A stretch of 64,000 nucleotides of DNA from Rhynchopus sp. YZ270_cl-10 (taxonomy: Eukaryota > Euglenozoa > Diplonemea > Diplonemida > Diplonemidae), in assembly GCA_964035575.1 (NCBI GenBank), contig OZ037867.1:1364001-1428000 (forward strand), written 5' to 3'. This document shows, piece after piece, positions 22,645-33,615 of the stretch. The stretch's first letter is position 1. The number at the start of each line of letters is the position of its first letter. The position numbers and the translations under genes were made by a program. Below the pieces are notes generated by a model. The model had not been told where the DNA came from. It saw nothing but the letters and a program-made list of their open reading frames with translations, and ran no database searches.

Positions 22645-23613
22645 ATGGTGGCACCCAGGATGCTGCTGCTGGCATGTGTTGCTGTGTCGGTGTCCGGACA
22701 CGGGTACGTGGAGTCGCCGCCGTCGCGCGGGTTTGGCTGCAGGACTGGGCTGAACTCGGGGTGCGGGTCTGTGCAGTTTGAGCCGCAGAGCGTGGAGGGT
22801 CCTGACGGGTGGCCTTCGGGGGGCCCTGCGGACGGGACGCTGGCGGCTGCGGGACGTGCAAACTTTGGGGAGCTGAACGCACAGACGCCGACACGTTGGG
22901 GGAAGACTGCGATTGCGAGCGGTGTGCACGTGTTCACGTGGCAGTTCCGTGCAGCACACGTGACGCGCGACTTCAGGTACTACATCACACGTGTGGGGTG
23001 GGACCAGAACGCGCCGCTTGGGACAGCGTCGTTTGACACAACGCCGTTCTGCGTGGTGGACGGGCAGATGGTGATGCCTGCAAACCCTTCGAGCCACAGC
23101 TGCACGGTGCCCACACGCTCGGGGTACCACGTTGTGCTTGCTGTGTGGGACGTGGGTGACACCCCTGCAAGCTTCTACAACGCGATTGACGTGACGATTG
23201 GTGGTGCGGGCCCGACTCCGCCTGTGCCTGTGCCGACACCAACTGCACCTGTGCCCACACCAACTGCACCTGTACCCACACCAACTGCACCTGTGCCCAC
23301 ACCAACTGCACCTGTACCCACACCAACTGCACCTGTGCCCACACCAACTGCACCTGTGCCCACACCACCCACACCGCCGACGCCAACTGCACCTGTGCCT
23401 GTGCCCACACCACCGACGCCGCCAGTGCCAGTGCCCGTCCCGTCGTCGGGTGGATGCACGGCAGGTGTTGCGGAGGTGGCTGTGTGGGGCAACTGCAAGG
23501 CTGCACCACACTGCTGTGCGTCGGGGTCGACGTGCTACGAGCAGAACCAGTGGTACGCACAGTGCAGGCCGTCGTGCTCCACGGCAGATGGGTGGACGTG
23601 CCGTGTGCTATAG
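22645..23613 (+). CDS. AA10 lytic polysaccharide monooxygenase with CBM1, copy 6 (322 aa, longest linker)
   Basis: Last copy of the array. The linker has six PTPTA units, two more than the commonest form, and the CCTGTACCC variant of the 21-bp repeat occurs twice, which indicates a local two-unit duplication. The catalytic domain and CBM1 are unchanged. Without a partner gene downstream it is the only monooxygenase here whose next gene is unrelated (25403). Confidence 0.95.
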   Translation: MVAPRMLLLACVAVSVSGHGYVESPPSRGFGCRTGLNSGCGSVQFEPQSVEGPDGWPSGGPADGTLAAAGRANFGELNAQTPTRWGKTAIASGVHVFTWQFRAAHVTRDFRYYITRVGWDQNAPLGTASFDTTPFCVVDGQMVMPANPSSHSCTVPTRSGYHVVLAVWDVGDTPASFYNAIDVTIGGAGPTPPVPVPTPTAPVPTPTAPVPTPTAPVPTPTAPVPTPTAPVPTPTAPVPTPPTPPTPTAPVPVPTPPTPPVPVPVPSSGGCTAGVAEVAVWGNCKAAPHCCASGSTCYEQNQWYAQCRPSCSTADGWTCRVL

Positions 23614-25110
23614 GTGCAAGCAGCAAGCTGTAAGCAGGGATTGTGAGCGTCTCATACATCTGTCCTTCCCACCTTTTCTTTCATAGCAATACCACTAGCT
23701 ACAACTCTTCTTGTTTCAGTTTCAAAAAAGTAGGCTGTGACAACAACAAACAACAAACAACAAACAACAAACAATAAACAAAAGAAGAAGAAAAGACACA
23801 CCTTGTTTGGTCTTTTATGTTGGGCGGCAACATTAAACGCCTTATTTTATTTTCGTTTCTCTATTATATTTTTGGGTGATGTATAGCGCAGCTGCGAGGC
23901 TTCGGTTCATCATCATATACTTTATTTATTTATTTATTTTTTGCCCTTCGGTTCCGAACCGAACCCTTTTATTTTATCTCTTCTATTGCTTTACCCTTGA
24001 TCTACTTTTTGCCACCCGCTTCTATTTGCGGACTCTTTTGTAGCCCATGTTCTGTGGCCCACGTACAGCGTCTTTATTGAGTGCGTGCGTTGGTTTGTAT
24101 AGTTTATTATATGCCTGCCACAGCCCTATTTCTATTCCTATTCCTACTCCCAACCCCGTCCCCCCCGTATTTTCTGTCGTCGTTCTGCTGGGACAGCGGG
24201 AATGGGAATGGGAATGGGAGGCCTTGCGTGTGCAGCGTGCAGCTGCATGCCCATTCCTCCCTCCCATCCCACATGTCCCATGGCGAATGACATCGGAGCT
24301 CTATGATACTGACAAACAAAAAGCAAAGGGAGGTGACGGTGTCGCCTTGTTGTGTGTGTCCGCGTTCCGTGTTCCACTCCCCATTGTTTCGCATGCCAGT
24401 GCAGCCCTGTTGCCTCAGCGACGTCTCTGCACACCACACATGCACAAGAAACATGGCGTGCGGTGGCCGGCCCTGTGTCCGACCGTTCCCCACCATTCCC
24501 TCCCCTCGCGTGCACCACACACACACACACGTGGACACGACACGGGAGGGGTGGTTGGAGAAGAGGTGGATGATTTGGTTCATGTCCCTTTGTTCAACTA
24601 TTCACTTTTTTGACGTTTGCCTTTCACCCCCCCACCCTATTTTTTTCTTCTATACTTGGTTCTGAGCTTGGCTCTGTGTTGTCTGCAGGGATGCAGGCTG
24701 CACCAGGGACTTGAACTTCAGCGTTTTCTTTTCTCTTCTTTTCTTTTATGGTCAACCTTCTAAATTGCTTCTCTTGACTACTTCGCTTCCATACAGTTCC
24801 ATCCAGTTTTATTCTTCAGTTATCCAAACAAACAAAACCACCCTTTCCCGCATAGTTGCCAAGCTAGATACAGCGGGAACAGATGTGCACAGCAAAGAAA
24901 CCAGAGGATACATTTCTGAGCTGAGCCTGTAGGTGTGTATGCGTTTGTACATGGGATGTGTGACCGAGCCTCTGCTCGAACGAGGCTCGGTGCCAACATT
25001 GCAGAAGACACAACAGAATGGAACAACAATAAAACATGACACAATTCAATAACAAACATGCCAAAAAGGTTAACACAAATAAAAGAACGCACCCACACCC
25101 CCCTCTTTTC

Positions 25111-25402
25111 TCCTTAAAACAATTAGCACTGCAAATGAAACCGTGCAAGTCTTAGGCAATTCGTGGTCTTGTGTTCCACCAACAGCAAGACACACAACAC
25201 CCAACAGGCACATCACCCACAACATACTCAACTGTTACACAACTTTTACACTACCTTTCGGAAGAGCCCCTTTCTTCTGTCCCCCCTCTTCCCCCCCAGC
25301 AAGCTTAGGCAAAAGAAAGCAGAACAGCAGTTTTTTTTTAAAGGCAGCGAAACAAACAGAAGAGAACCGTACCGAGCAAGACCAGACACCTACACCCACA
25401 CA
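25111..25402. other. Unique junction DNA after the array
   Basis: The unit sequence stops in a CCCCCCTCTTTT tract shared with the other spacers and changes to unique sequence. No transposon end or target duplication is visible at the join. The stretch ends with a T-rich run followed by AAAGGCAG (about 25331-25346) and an A-rich leader before the next ATG. Confidence 0.7.
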
Positions 25403-25924
25403 ATGGTCAACGTGGAGGAGACACCCCTGCTCGAGGGCCCCGTGCTCATGCAGGGTTCGCTCAGAGCCTCGCTGAGGTCGCAACGGCAGGCATCCTCACT
25501 CGACATCGTGCTCATGGCGAACGCGAGCCAAGGGGTCATCGACGCTGAGGTATGTGTCTTTCCCTTTCCCTTAAGCAGATCAAGCAACGGCCTCAGGTCA
25601 TCTGACCAACATTTTCCCCCCAATATGATGGGATACCAATTGTGATGCAAATAACTAAGCAAAAGAGAGTTTGACGTATTCTCTTCTTCGTGGTGTACTC
25701 CAAAAATAAATTGGCGTCCAAAATATCGAGAGGATTGGAGGAGTACTATGTGGCAATTTAGAAACTTTATTGGGAACTGTATTTTAATTGCGCACTTCCC
25801 AAACGTGTACACACATTTCATCTACTTCCCACAGGCGGAAGCACAGCGTGACGAGTCTGCTCTCGCTTGCCTCAGAGATCTCCTAGCAGAACAGAAGTCC
25901 CCCAACAAGCGTACGTCTATGTGA
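25403..25924 (+). CDS. Small spliced ORF, unknown protein (78 aa as modelled)
   Basis: Exon 1 (25403-25549, 49 codons) ends at a strong donor, GTATGT, and exon 2 starts at 25835 after a pyrimidine-rich CTACTTCCCACAG acceptor. The junction is in phase 0 and reads on to a stop at 25922-25924. The product begins MVNVEETPLLEGPVLMQG and is Ala-, Glu- and Ser-rich with no signal peptide, membrane segment or motif I recognise. A second good donor (GTACGT at 25911) lies just before the stop, so the true gene may continue into further exons not identified here. The intron boundaries are the best evidence that this is a gene. Confidence 0.5.
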
Positions 25925-27328
25925 TGATCCGGACCGATTGTATTATTGTTCTTTGTTGGATTTGTACATTTTTCTATTATTTTTGTCACTATCGAAAGAA
26001 ACAAGCAATCCACATAAAGTAAAAAAAGTTTGAGTACATTTCGTGTACCCTCTTAATAGACTTATACCTTCTATTCAGTAGATTAGTTAGTATATGAAAC
26101 AAGATTCTTTGGTTCGACACAACACGTGGACATGTAGGTAATCATATATTTTCAAACGACCACGAAACAATGTACTCTACGGGGCAAGTGCTTCTTTGTC
26201 CATTTTTGTGAAGCAGTATTCATTTGATGTGTCTGCTGCTGAAGCACATTTTTTCATCTTCCAAAATTCTAATATACTTTCTATTCAGTAAGAATAGAAC
26301 GTATTTTGAAATAATCTTTTCAAAAGTTTTTTCTCTCTTTTTTACCAATTCAGTTTCCTATCTTCACGACTGTCTTCTTTTGTTTGTTTTTTTCATGATG
26401 GATTTTTTTTTTCGGTTTGTTTGTGTTTTTTTCTCTTGAATCGAGGGATGAGAGAGGGCGTGAAGGATGTGCAGCTTGCGGACATTTCTGTCAAAAATTT
26501 GAAGAAAAACAAAAAACAAAAAACAAAATTGAAAAACATCGCAACGTTATGTTCCAGCTCACCCTCTGACACTGTCCCACACCTCGCCCCTTTGTCATCG
26601 TTCGTCCCTACCCGACTGCCACTGCTGTTTTTTTTTTGTTGTTTTCTCCCTTGCATTAGCTTGTAAGCTTTACCGTCGTGTTATTTTTTTTTTTTACAAA
26701 AAAAAAAAACCTGTACACCCATACCCTTCACCCACCCCCCCTCAATGTCTGAGGCTCAAAATGCATTATTTTAAAGGGGGCTCAGCAAAATGAGAGGCTT
26801 AGAAGATCATCTTTTATTCAGGTGTTTTATCGAGAAACTGAAAGGAAAATGTCACGAAAAAGTAAAGAAATTGCAAACGAACAATATTGAGTTCAGACCC
26901 CGGTCGGTACGTTGGCGATTGTAGACACACAACCAACAAAAAAAGCACGCAAAACAGGATGTTTTTTGTGAAAGATTGATATGAGATTTGTCCTGTTGAG
27001 TGTCCAAGATGTGGCAGGTGTATCAACAGCACACTGTTTCTTTCCGTGTCAAGGATTTTTTTGCGACGACTTTTTCTTTTCTCCCCCCCGATCCACACAC
27101 ATTCGATCTTATTTCATATGTCCCAAAGTGGACGAAAAAAGGTTCCCCGTTAACAACACACAAAAGGCCTGCCTGCGAGGGCCACCCCTTTGGTGACTGC
27201 ACGGTGGAGTATTGGGTTGGCAAGACTGCATTACGTTGTGGTGCTGTATATAGGGTGCACTGTGACAGCTTTGAGAGACACAGTGAACATTGCAGATGCT
27301 ACATTAAATTCTGAAGAAGGCACTACGC
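25925..27328. other. AT-rich intergenic DNA, no gene seen
   Basis: Mostly T- and A-rich low-complexity sequence with homopolymers near 26402-26440, 26628-26640 and 26681-26711. Open frames here are short and without recognisable motifs. A motif resembling GAGAGGCTnnGnnnATCATCTT lies near 26791-26816 and recurs elsewhere in the window. Confidence 0.6.
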
Positions 27329-27468
27329 GTCCATGTGTCCATGTGTCCATGTGTCCATGTGTCCATGTGTCCATGTGTCCATGTGTCCATGTGTCCATGT
27401 GTCCATGTGTCCATGTGTCCATGTGTCCATGTGTCCATGTGTCCATGTGTCCATGTGTCCATGTGTCC
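27329..27468. repeat. 8-bp minisatellite (GTCCATGT)n, about 17.5 copies
   Basis: A perfect run of the unit over 140 bp with sharp edges. Because 8 is not a multiple of three, the open frames through it are artefacts of the repeat. Confidence 0.97.
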
Positions 27469-28734
27469 TCTTCTCTGAATGAAATATGAATCCAATTTAC
27501 TTCAATTCCACGCACACAGGAGGAGAGAGGGGGTGGCGCATGGTTTTTTGTTGGCAATTTCTTTTTGTGTGGGAACAATGTTTTTCTTTTGTTTTGATTT
27601 TTTCCATATATTTTATGCCTTCCCTGCCAAATTTTTTCAAGAAAAATCCCCCGTTTTTTTCCTTCCCCCAAAGGTGACTGAAGCACGGCTTCGGGCCAGC
27701 TTGCCAACCATTTGAAAGATTAAGAATACACACGGGCAAATCCATCTTTCAGCTTCTTTTTTATTCGGGTAGGTCTGAGTGTGCACAAGTGTGTACATTC
27801 TTTCTGCCGCCCTTTTCCCCTTTCCCCACATTTGATATACAAGGCTAATAGGACTGTTTCTGTTGCTTCTCAGCAAACTGCTGTCCTTTTCGAAATAGAC
27901 TGGCGCGGAATGAAATTGAGGGGGGAGGAGTGAAAGCGCATTGTTTTGACGCTCTCTGCTCTCTCTCTCTCTGTTCCTTAAGATTGACTAAGCGTGCTTC
28001 GAGTCATCTTACATGAAAAATCTTCTTTCTTCACAAAAACCCTTTGGTACAGAGGGGCGACGCTTCACTCCCATTGGGTGTTATGTAACAATGTGTTTTT
28101 TTCCCTTCCATCTGGTTTCAAAAAGAAAAAAAAAACATAGTGGAGTTCATCCTCGGGTGAACTCTACACTAATACAACCAAGTTTTCAAAAAAAACGAAA
28201 ATATTTGCTAGCCTTTTTAAAGGGTGGTTTTTAAAGGCAATTCTGTAGGATAGTGGAGACTCATCCTCGGGGGGATGTCTGCACTGCAGTACTCTAAAAA
28301 TGAGTTTAGTGTCCAAATAAGTGTGGCGAATGCGAGGATTTTTTGGCGACTTTTTTTGGACGCCAAAACATATACATGGAGTGGTGTAATAATACAAACC
28401 AAAAAATTTTCATTTGCAACCTTTCCCCTCATCTCCCCTCCGATATTTTTTCCTCGATGGAAAAAAAAAAAGCTTTTTTTTTTTGTGTTCCAATTTTATT
28501 TTCCTCCCTCAGTGCCTGAGAGAAACATTTTTCCTCCTTTTTCACCCCTCTCATCAAAAAACACGGATTATTCAGAAAGGGACATAGAAAAGACAAAACG
28601 GTGTTTTTCAGACCACACAAAGATTTGTTACCAAGACCGGCAACAAATTAGGATAGGAAACACGCCTCCTTTTTTTTGTCAGTGACAGGTACCGTTATTA
28701 TAAAAGATGTGTATGGTGTAGGGACACATGAAGC
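27469..28734. other. Intergenic DNA with a partial inverted-end motif
   Basis: No supported gene. The segment around 28138-28197 (TAGTGGAGTTCATCCTCGGG, then TACACTAATACAACCAAGTT) shares its end with sequence at 49135-49196, and a related TAGTGGAGACTCATCCTCGG occurs at 28252. These look like remnants of one dispersed repeat family. The remainder is poly-T and poly-A rich. Confidence 0.5.
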
Positions 28735-28945
28735 GAAGTCACACGAATAGCCTAGGGCTTTGTGTTTCAAGACATATTTGTTTTTGTTTTACGAAGACTG
28801 TGTCTCCAGCGATCCCTCAGAGGTGAAATTCTAGATCGCGGGAAGACGAACTTCTGCGAAAGCATCCGACAAGAATGTCTTCATTAATCAAGAACGAGAG
28901 TGTGCCTGTTCATCTGAACTATCAGATGTCAACCTCGTAATGCAA
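28735..28945 (+). rRNA. Small-subunit (18S) rRNA fragment, probably a dispersed pseudogene
   Basis: The stretch CAGAGGTGAAATTCT (about 28818-28832), then GACGAACTTCTGCGAAAGCA and TCTTCATTAATCAAGAACGA, matches the conserved centre of eukaryotic 18S rRNA in the right order and spacing. Upstream, CGAATAGCCTAGGGCTTTG and the T-rich stretch after it resemble the preceding segment, and CTATCAGATGTCAACCTCGTA resembles the GATCAGATACCGTCGTAGTC region. Only about 200 nt of the roughly 1.8-kb gene is present and several normally invariant bases differ, so it is most likely a captured and decayed fragment, or a piece of a fragmented or divergent SSU. No 5.8S or LSU sequence was seen nearby. Confidence 0.7.
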
Positions 28946-30608
28946 TGGTTGGGGGGGAGAAGTCCACCCCACGTCATGTACCAAGGTACACAGGTGTCAC
29001 GAGAGGACTTTTTTTTTGTTGTATTTCAAAATACATTTGGTCACGAATACCCCCCCACAAAGGCTCGCCACTGATGGACCATGCAACGCTTTACCCCACA
29101 GGAGCAGCTATGTCACCACACCTCTCCCTCCCCCTCCCCCCTCCGGAACACAAATATTTCTAAAAAGGGTGACTAAGCAAGAGGCTTCGTTCATCTGTAC
29201 CAATTTTATCTATTACTCTTCCTTTCTTCCCCCTTTTTTTTCTTCCAGTGCCTGCGTCCGCCGATGAACGGTGAGGTGTTTGCACCTTTCAACTTCTCTT
29301 TTTTTTACCCCTTCTTCTTTTTCTTCCATCCTTTGTTCCCTTTCTCCCCTCCTCGTCCCTCCTTACCCACACAGTTACACGAAGGATGCATTACAAATAC
29401 AAATAATTGCCTCCATTCTTTTTGTTTTTCTCTTTTAATGAAAAGCCCCTGCCGTCCCGAAGGCATGCAATAACAAAAAAAAAAAAAGCAAAAGAACACT
29501 ACGAAAAAAAAGAAAAAGAAAAAAAGACAAAAAAAAAAATACACACACTTACAAGAAGAAAACTCCGAGCATTTACAATTTTCAACAAAAAAAAATGAAG
29601 CTGTTACAAGAAAAAAGCATTTCAAAAAAAAATAAATCGGTGATTGTCGAGACAACAAAGAAAATGAAAAGAATACCGAAATGTTGGAAGAGAGAGAGAG
29701 AGAGAGGGCCGTTCGTACAAAAAAAAAAAGAATGTGGAGATTTGCACAACTGTGGCAACACAACTGAAGCAACTACACTACTCTAACAATTTATCAAAAA
29801 CAGATTGTCGAAAACTACAAAAAAAAATATGCCTTTCACCTGACACACAACACAATAAAAACAAAAAAACAAAAATCCAAAAAAAAAAAAAGAAGTACCG
29901 ACCCTACCTTGGTGAAGTGATTGTCGACACAACAACAAAAAAAAAAGACCACTATCGGATTCTACACTAACTACAATACCGACAAAAAGCAAAAAGAAAA
30001 AATAACAAAGATTCCTCAAGAAACCGCACAACAAAAAAAGGTGGGGAAGTGTGTATGTGTTTCAACAACAGACACAACAAAAAAAAAAAAAAACAGGAAA
30101 ACAGGAAAAAAAACAGAGCAAAAATAAAACAACAACAACAAAAAAAAAAAAAAAAAAATAGATCTCTCCTTTTTTTGAGCATCTGAGGCAGTTCCGCCTT
30201 TTCTGGTCAGGAGAAGGAAACAACAATCGATCAATGGATCGCTACCGACCAAGCTCAGTGTCTACTACCAGAGCTTCGCTTTTTTTCTTTTGTCACCTCA
30301 TGAAATGAAGGAGGAAATAGAAACAAGAGCATTTTGAACACACTGCGGTTCTAGGGACGAACCGCGCTGCAGAAGCCACTCCTCACCAAACACCGGTCGA
30401 GGTGTGTGCGTTTCACCACAACCTCTCTCCCATGGGTTTTATCGTGTGATTAGTGTTAAGTTTCTATTTTCTGGTCTCTTTTCTTCACCCATTGTCTCCA
30501 CCTAACCACCACACAACCCACCAGGTGCTACGAGGGCCACCCTCTGCCCCCTTTTGTGCATCCAATACAAAAGGAAACGGCATAACACAACATAAAAAAA
30601 AACAGAAT
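28946..30608. other. Low-complexity intergenic DNA, no gene seen
   Basis: Dominated by A and T homopolymers, especially 29471-30160. A copy of a dispersed motif (CAGTGCCTGCGTCCGCCGAT, then GAACGGTGAGGTGTTTGCAC and a T-rich tail) lies at 29246-29306, with relatives at 47940-47999 and 52096-52141. A GA run lies at 29691-29706. Confidence 0.6.
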
Positions 30609-31522
30609 ATGGGATCTCCAGCACGCACCCACCGGAGCTACATCTCCCAAGTCGAGCCTTCGTATGAAGAACGCGTAGGGTACTTTGCCATGGCAGTATG
30701 CACACAACCCACCCACCCCCCCGTCAACTCTTTTTTTCACCCTCTTCACATCAAACACAACCCACTTTTCACATCCCCATTTTTCCATCACACTCCCCAT
30801 AACAGGACAGCTCCGCCCCGGTTTTACCTACTGCAAAGCGATTCAACCAAGGCCGTCCTGCGCACTCCGACCCCGGTCCTGGACATTATAGTGGTGGGTC
30901 ATCGTCGTCCTTTGCGCGGCCCTCTTCTGGTGGTGTCATAGGTCGTGCGCAGAGGAGCCTTCCGTCTCGGCAGGTGCAGGACGGTACACCGGGGCCTGCA
31001 GCGTACTCCGTTTCGTTGAACCGTCCTAATGCTACCGGCACCTTCCCACGGTCCCAACGAAGCAACGCAGCCTCACCCATGCGCACCGCAGCTACCTCAG
31101 GCGGCTTTGTCGGTCCTGGTACCTACTCTCCAGAACCCACCCTCTCCCCACGCAGGGGTACCGGCACCTTCTCCAAGGCCGGGCGTGCGACCAGAGGGCA
31201 GGTCCGCGAAGGCAGTCCAGGCCCTGGGCACTATGGCCCCCCGGTGGTCGCGCAGAGGGGTGGTGGGAATGTGAAGGGGGGGTCGTTCTCGCGGTCGGTG
31301 AGAGATCCCTTGAGGGGGTATGTGGGAGGAGGTGGAGGAGGTGGTGGCAGTGCAGCGTATCAAAGTGGCATGGCGTCGACTCTGTCGCAGAGGGGTGGGG
31401 CGGTGGCGCAGACAGGGCGGAGAGAGTTTACCCTGAGTCCACGTTGTGGCGATACCGGGCCGGGGCCGGGTGCGTACACTCCCCTGTACGCGGTGTCCTC
31501 AGGGAACACACGGAGCAGATGA
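30609..31522 (+). CDS. STPGR (SHIPPO/ODF3-like) repeat protein, spliced, 267 aa
   Basis: Exon 1 (30609-30695, 29 codons) ends at donor GTATGC and exon 2 (30806-31522) follows acceptor CCATAACAG; the join is in phase 0 and the intron is 110 bp. The product carries several sperm-tail PG-rich repeats: SDPGPGHYS, DGTPGPAAYS, VGPGTYSPEP, GSPGPGHYGPP and TGPGPGAYTP. Such proteins coat or line microtubules of flagella and centriolar structures, so this one probably serves the axoneme. A glycine run (GGGGGGGG) separates the last repeats. The start is supported by the A-rich leader before the ATG and by the fitting splice phase; further upstream exons cannot be excluded. The repeats are clear, the exact role is family knowledge. 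Confidence 0.8.
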
Positions 31523-32979
31523 ATGATTTTTTTTGCGGATTTCTTTTTTGTACGATTGTATTGTTTTTGATTTTTTCTGAACGAAAAAAAAAAAGTTTTG
31601 TTAAAAAAGTATGGGGTTTTCGATGATCCATCTTGAGGGGTAGTAGAGGGGAAATATGGGAGGTGAAGGTGGTGAGGAATGTGAACCCTCCCTACTAAAA
31701 GCACTGCGTGGAGATTATACAACAGGGGGTGGTACGTTGTCAAATTTTCCGATAAAAAAAAAACGAAAACGATAAATTGTCATAGTGTGCGAAAACACAG
31801 CCGAAGTTTCCATTAACGCGAAAAGAGCTTGTTTTTGAGGGGGGAAAAAGCTCTTGAAGCGTGTTCGCACACTAAGAATTGTATTTTGCCATTCGATATG
31901 ATTTTTTTTCTCCCCAAAACGCACAAAGTACACATCTTTGTTTCTGATGTAATCTGCCCATCATGAGGCCTATTTCGTCACAGTTTTTCTATTCCTTTCT
32001 CCTTTCCCTTACCTTCCTCCTCACATTGCTTCCCCCCACCTCTCTTCCACAAATTGTGTATTTTTTGTACCGTGCCTGTTAAGTAAACGCATCCTCTCTC
32101 TCTTTTTGCATAATACCGTATTTTCACCTTTTGCTTTGATTTTCGAGACAGAACCCGACCACGAAGTATCCGTTGTCTTCTTATCTTCCGCCATGTGCTG
32201 CAAACCTCACACCTTTTCTCAATAATTTGGTACGTTTCCATGAGCTCCATCCTGTCGATGTTCCTTGCAAACATCAGTCCTCAGAGCCCCACATTGAGGC
32301 AGCCAGTAGAAGCTTACAGGCTCTTTGGACGGGGTCTTCGTATAGCAACCTTGACACTGCCACTCGTACACAACTTGCAATGTTTGAGATTGCTGGCGGG
32401 AAGGTTCTGAAAACGGTAGTATCCGCAACTGTGAATATCTTGTTGTTGCCAGTTTTTCACAAGCAACGCAGTAGCACCAAACGCTCGAGACCAAGCTTTC
32501 ACTGCGACGTCCACTCCCGAGCAAAGAGAATCGTACACAAGAAACTGCAAGGTGCCTTCGCCACGAAAAACATGGTGGTGTTCCCTTCTGTCCTCCAAAG
32601 GCCTCAAACGAAAACCACCCGTCTTTCTTAACCGCTCGTCCTGCATCGCCGGTATGTCCATGTCCTTCACTACTCGCAACTTGCACTTCTGACAGACTTC
32701 TTGCTCCTTAACGTCCATATCAACATACAAGAATATCTCTCTCATTATTAGGAGAAAAGAGCGAAAACATATTTCCTTCACAAAACCTTCCACATCAGAA
32801 CGGATTCGAGCGTTCTTCAGTTGTTTCGGTCTCTTTTGTCCCTTCTGGTCCCCGGGACACTATTTCTGGCTTTTTTTCCTGTTAATTTTTCCGCTTCAAA
32901 AAGCACCACATCAGCAAAACTCTTGCAAACCATTTCTCAGACATCTCACCCTCCTCTCCCCTCTCCTCTCTCTCCCACG
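31523..32979. other. Intergenic DNA and leader of the next gene
   Basis: No supported gene. Open frames on both strands between 32173 and 32793 show no motif and overlap each other. A long pyrimidine-rich leader (about 32940-32976, CTCTCC repeats) runs up to the ATG at 32980. Confidence 0.5.
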
Positions 32980-33615
32980 ATGGCACTCCGCATGGCCCTC
33001 TGCGGGACCAGCACACAGCGCACCGGGACTGAGGAAGCGTACTGGCAGATTGTGTTCAACAGCGACAACGAGGGGATCAACATGAACGCACGCCTCAAGC
33101 GCACTGCAGAAGGCAACGCGGCGCTGATGTTCCGCGACGGGATGAACACATACGTTGGTGTCGTCGACCAACGCGCCGAGGGGACCGGACCATGGCCGTG
33201 CCGTGGTCTGTACTACCACGACGACGACGGCGGCCCTTCCGGCCACGTCCCCAGGGGCACCTTCAACATGCAGGCATACAACATCGAGGCACCCGGCAAC
33301 GTTCTCGTCTTTGACGGAAGCTACAGTGACTCCTCAGTGAGCGGGATGCACACCTCTCTCGTTGTGGTGATGGGAGAGGACAAACGCCCTGCAAACCACG
33401 CCGGCTCGTGGGAGGCTGGTACGAACACCCTGACTGTGCTGCACGGAGACCGCCTCTACGTGGGCAAGTGGGCAACATCGAACTCTCATGTAGAGAAGTG
33501 GGCAGGGGTCTTCTACAACGCACCGCACGCAAACCCAACTCTCGCAGACTTCGATGTGCAGGGCTGCCCGGCGGGGACCTTCCTGCTTTACCCAACAGAG
33601 CTCTCTGCGGAATAA
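32980..33615 (+). CDS. Protein of unknown function, 211 aa
   Basis: The reading frame has the GC-rich codon use of the other genes here and starts MALRMALCGTS at the first ATG after a CT-rich leader; the frame stays open upstream but only with non-ATG starts and atypical sequence, so the shorter model is preferred. The product has no signal peptide or membrane segment. It is rich in Gly, Asp and aromatic residues with repeated short beta-like segments (YWQIVFNSD, NTYVGVVDQ, GNVLVFDGSY, HTSLVVVMG, DRLYVGKW, WAGVFYNA), which suggests a beta-sandwich or lectin-like fold. I do not recognise a family. It ends in a plain TAA followed by a GGA microsatellite. Confidence 0.75.
   Translation: MALRMALCGTSTQRTGTEEAYWQIVFNSDNEGINMNARLKRTAEGNAALMFRDGMNTYVGVVDQRAEGTGPWPCRGLYYHDDDGGPSGHVPRGTFNMQAYNIEAPGNVLVFDGSYSDSSVSGMHTSLVVVMGEDKRPANHAGSWEAGTNTLTVLHGDRLYVGKWATSNSHVEKWAGVFYNAPHANPTLADFDVQGCPAGTFLLYPTELSAE

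Larger units (their letters stand above)
1..25110 (+). repeat. Head-to-tail gene array, unit about 4.55 kb
   Basis: Monooxygenase start codons lie at 4432, 8980, 13549, 18097 and 22645, giving periods of 4548, 4569, 4548 and 4548 bp. Partner-gene starts at 2413, 6961, 11530, 16078 and 20626 follow the same rhythm. Genes and spacers appear identical between units by eye; the period changes only with the number of 21-bp linker repeats. The array begins left of the window and stops within the spacer after the sixth monooxygenase, where the sequence departs from the unit at about 25110. Near-identity of non-coding spacers points to very recent amplification or strong gene conversion. Copy number could be wrong if the assembly collapsed or expanded the array. 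Confidence 0.97.

Noticed and set aside
22375-23511. Long antisense open frames through each monooxygenase gene (up to 378 codons, Cys-, Arg- and His-rich)
   Set aside because: They follow from the GC-rich codon use and the proline-threonine repeat on the other strand, show no motif, and change length only with the linker repeat.
27329-27468. CRISPR-like array
   Set aside because: The units are contiguous with no spacers, and the host is a eukaryote. The same holds for the other satellites.
27231-27707. Open frame with repeated MDTWTHGH
   Set aside because: It is the translation of the 8-bp minisatellite and not a protein gene.
30216-30280. U2 snRNA-like stretch (GATCGCTACCGACCAAGCTC)
   Set aside because: Only the first dozen bases vaguely fit; the branch-point pairing region and Sm site are missing.
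32821-32979. Hydrophobic N-terminal extension of the unknown protein at 32980
   Set aside because: It would need a non-ATG start and its composition is that of the CT-rich leader.
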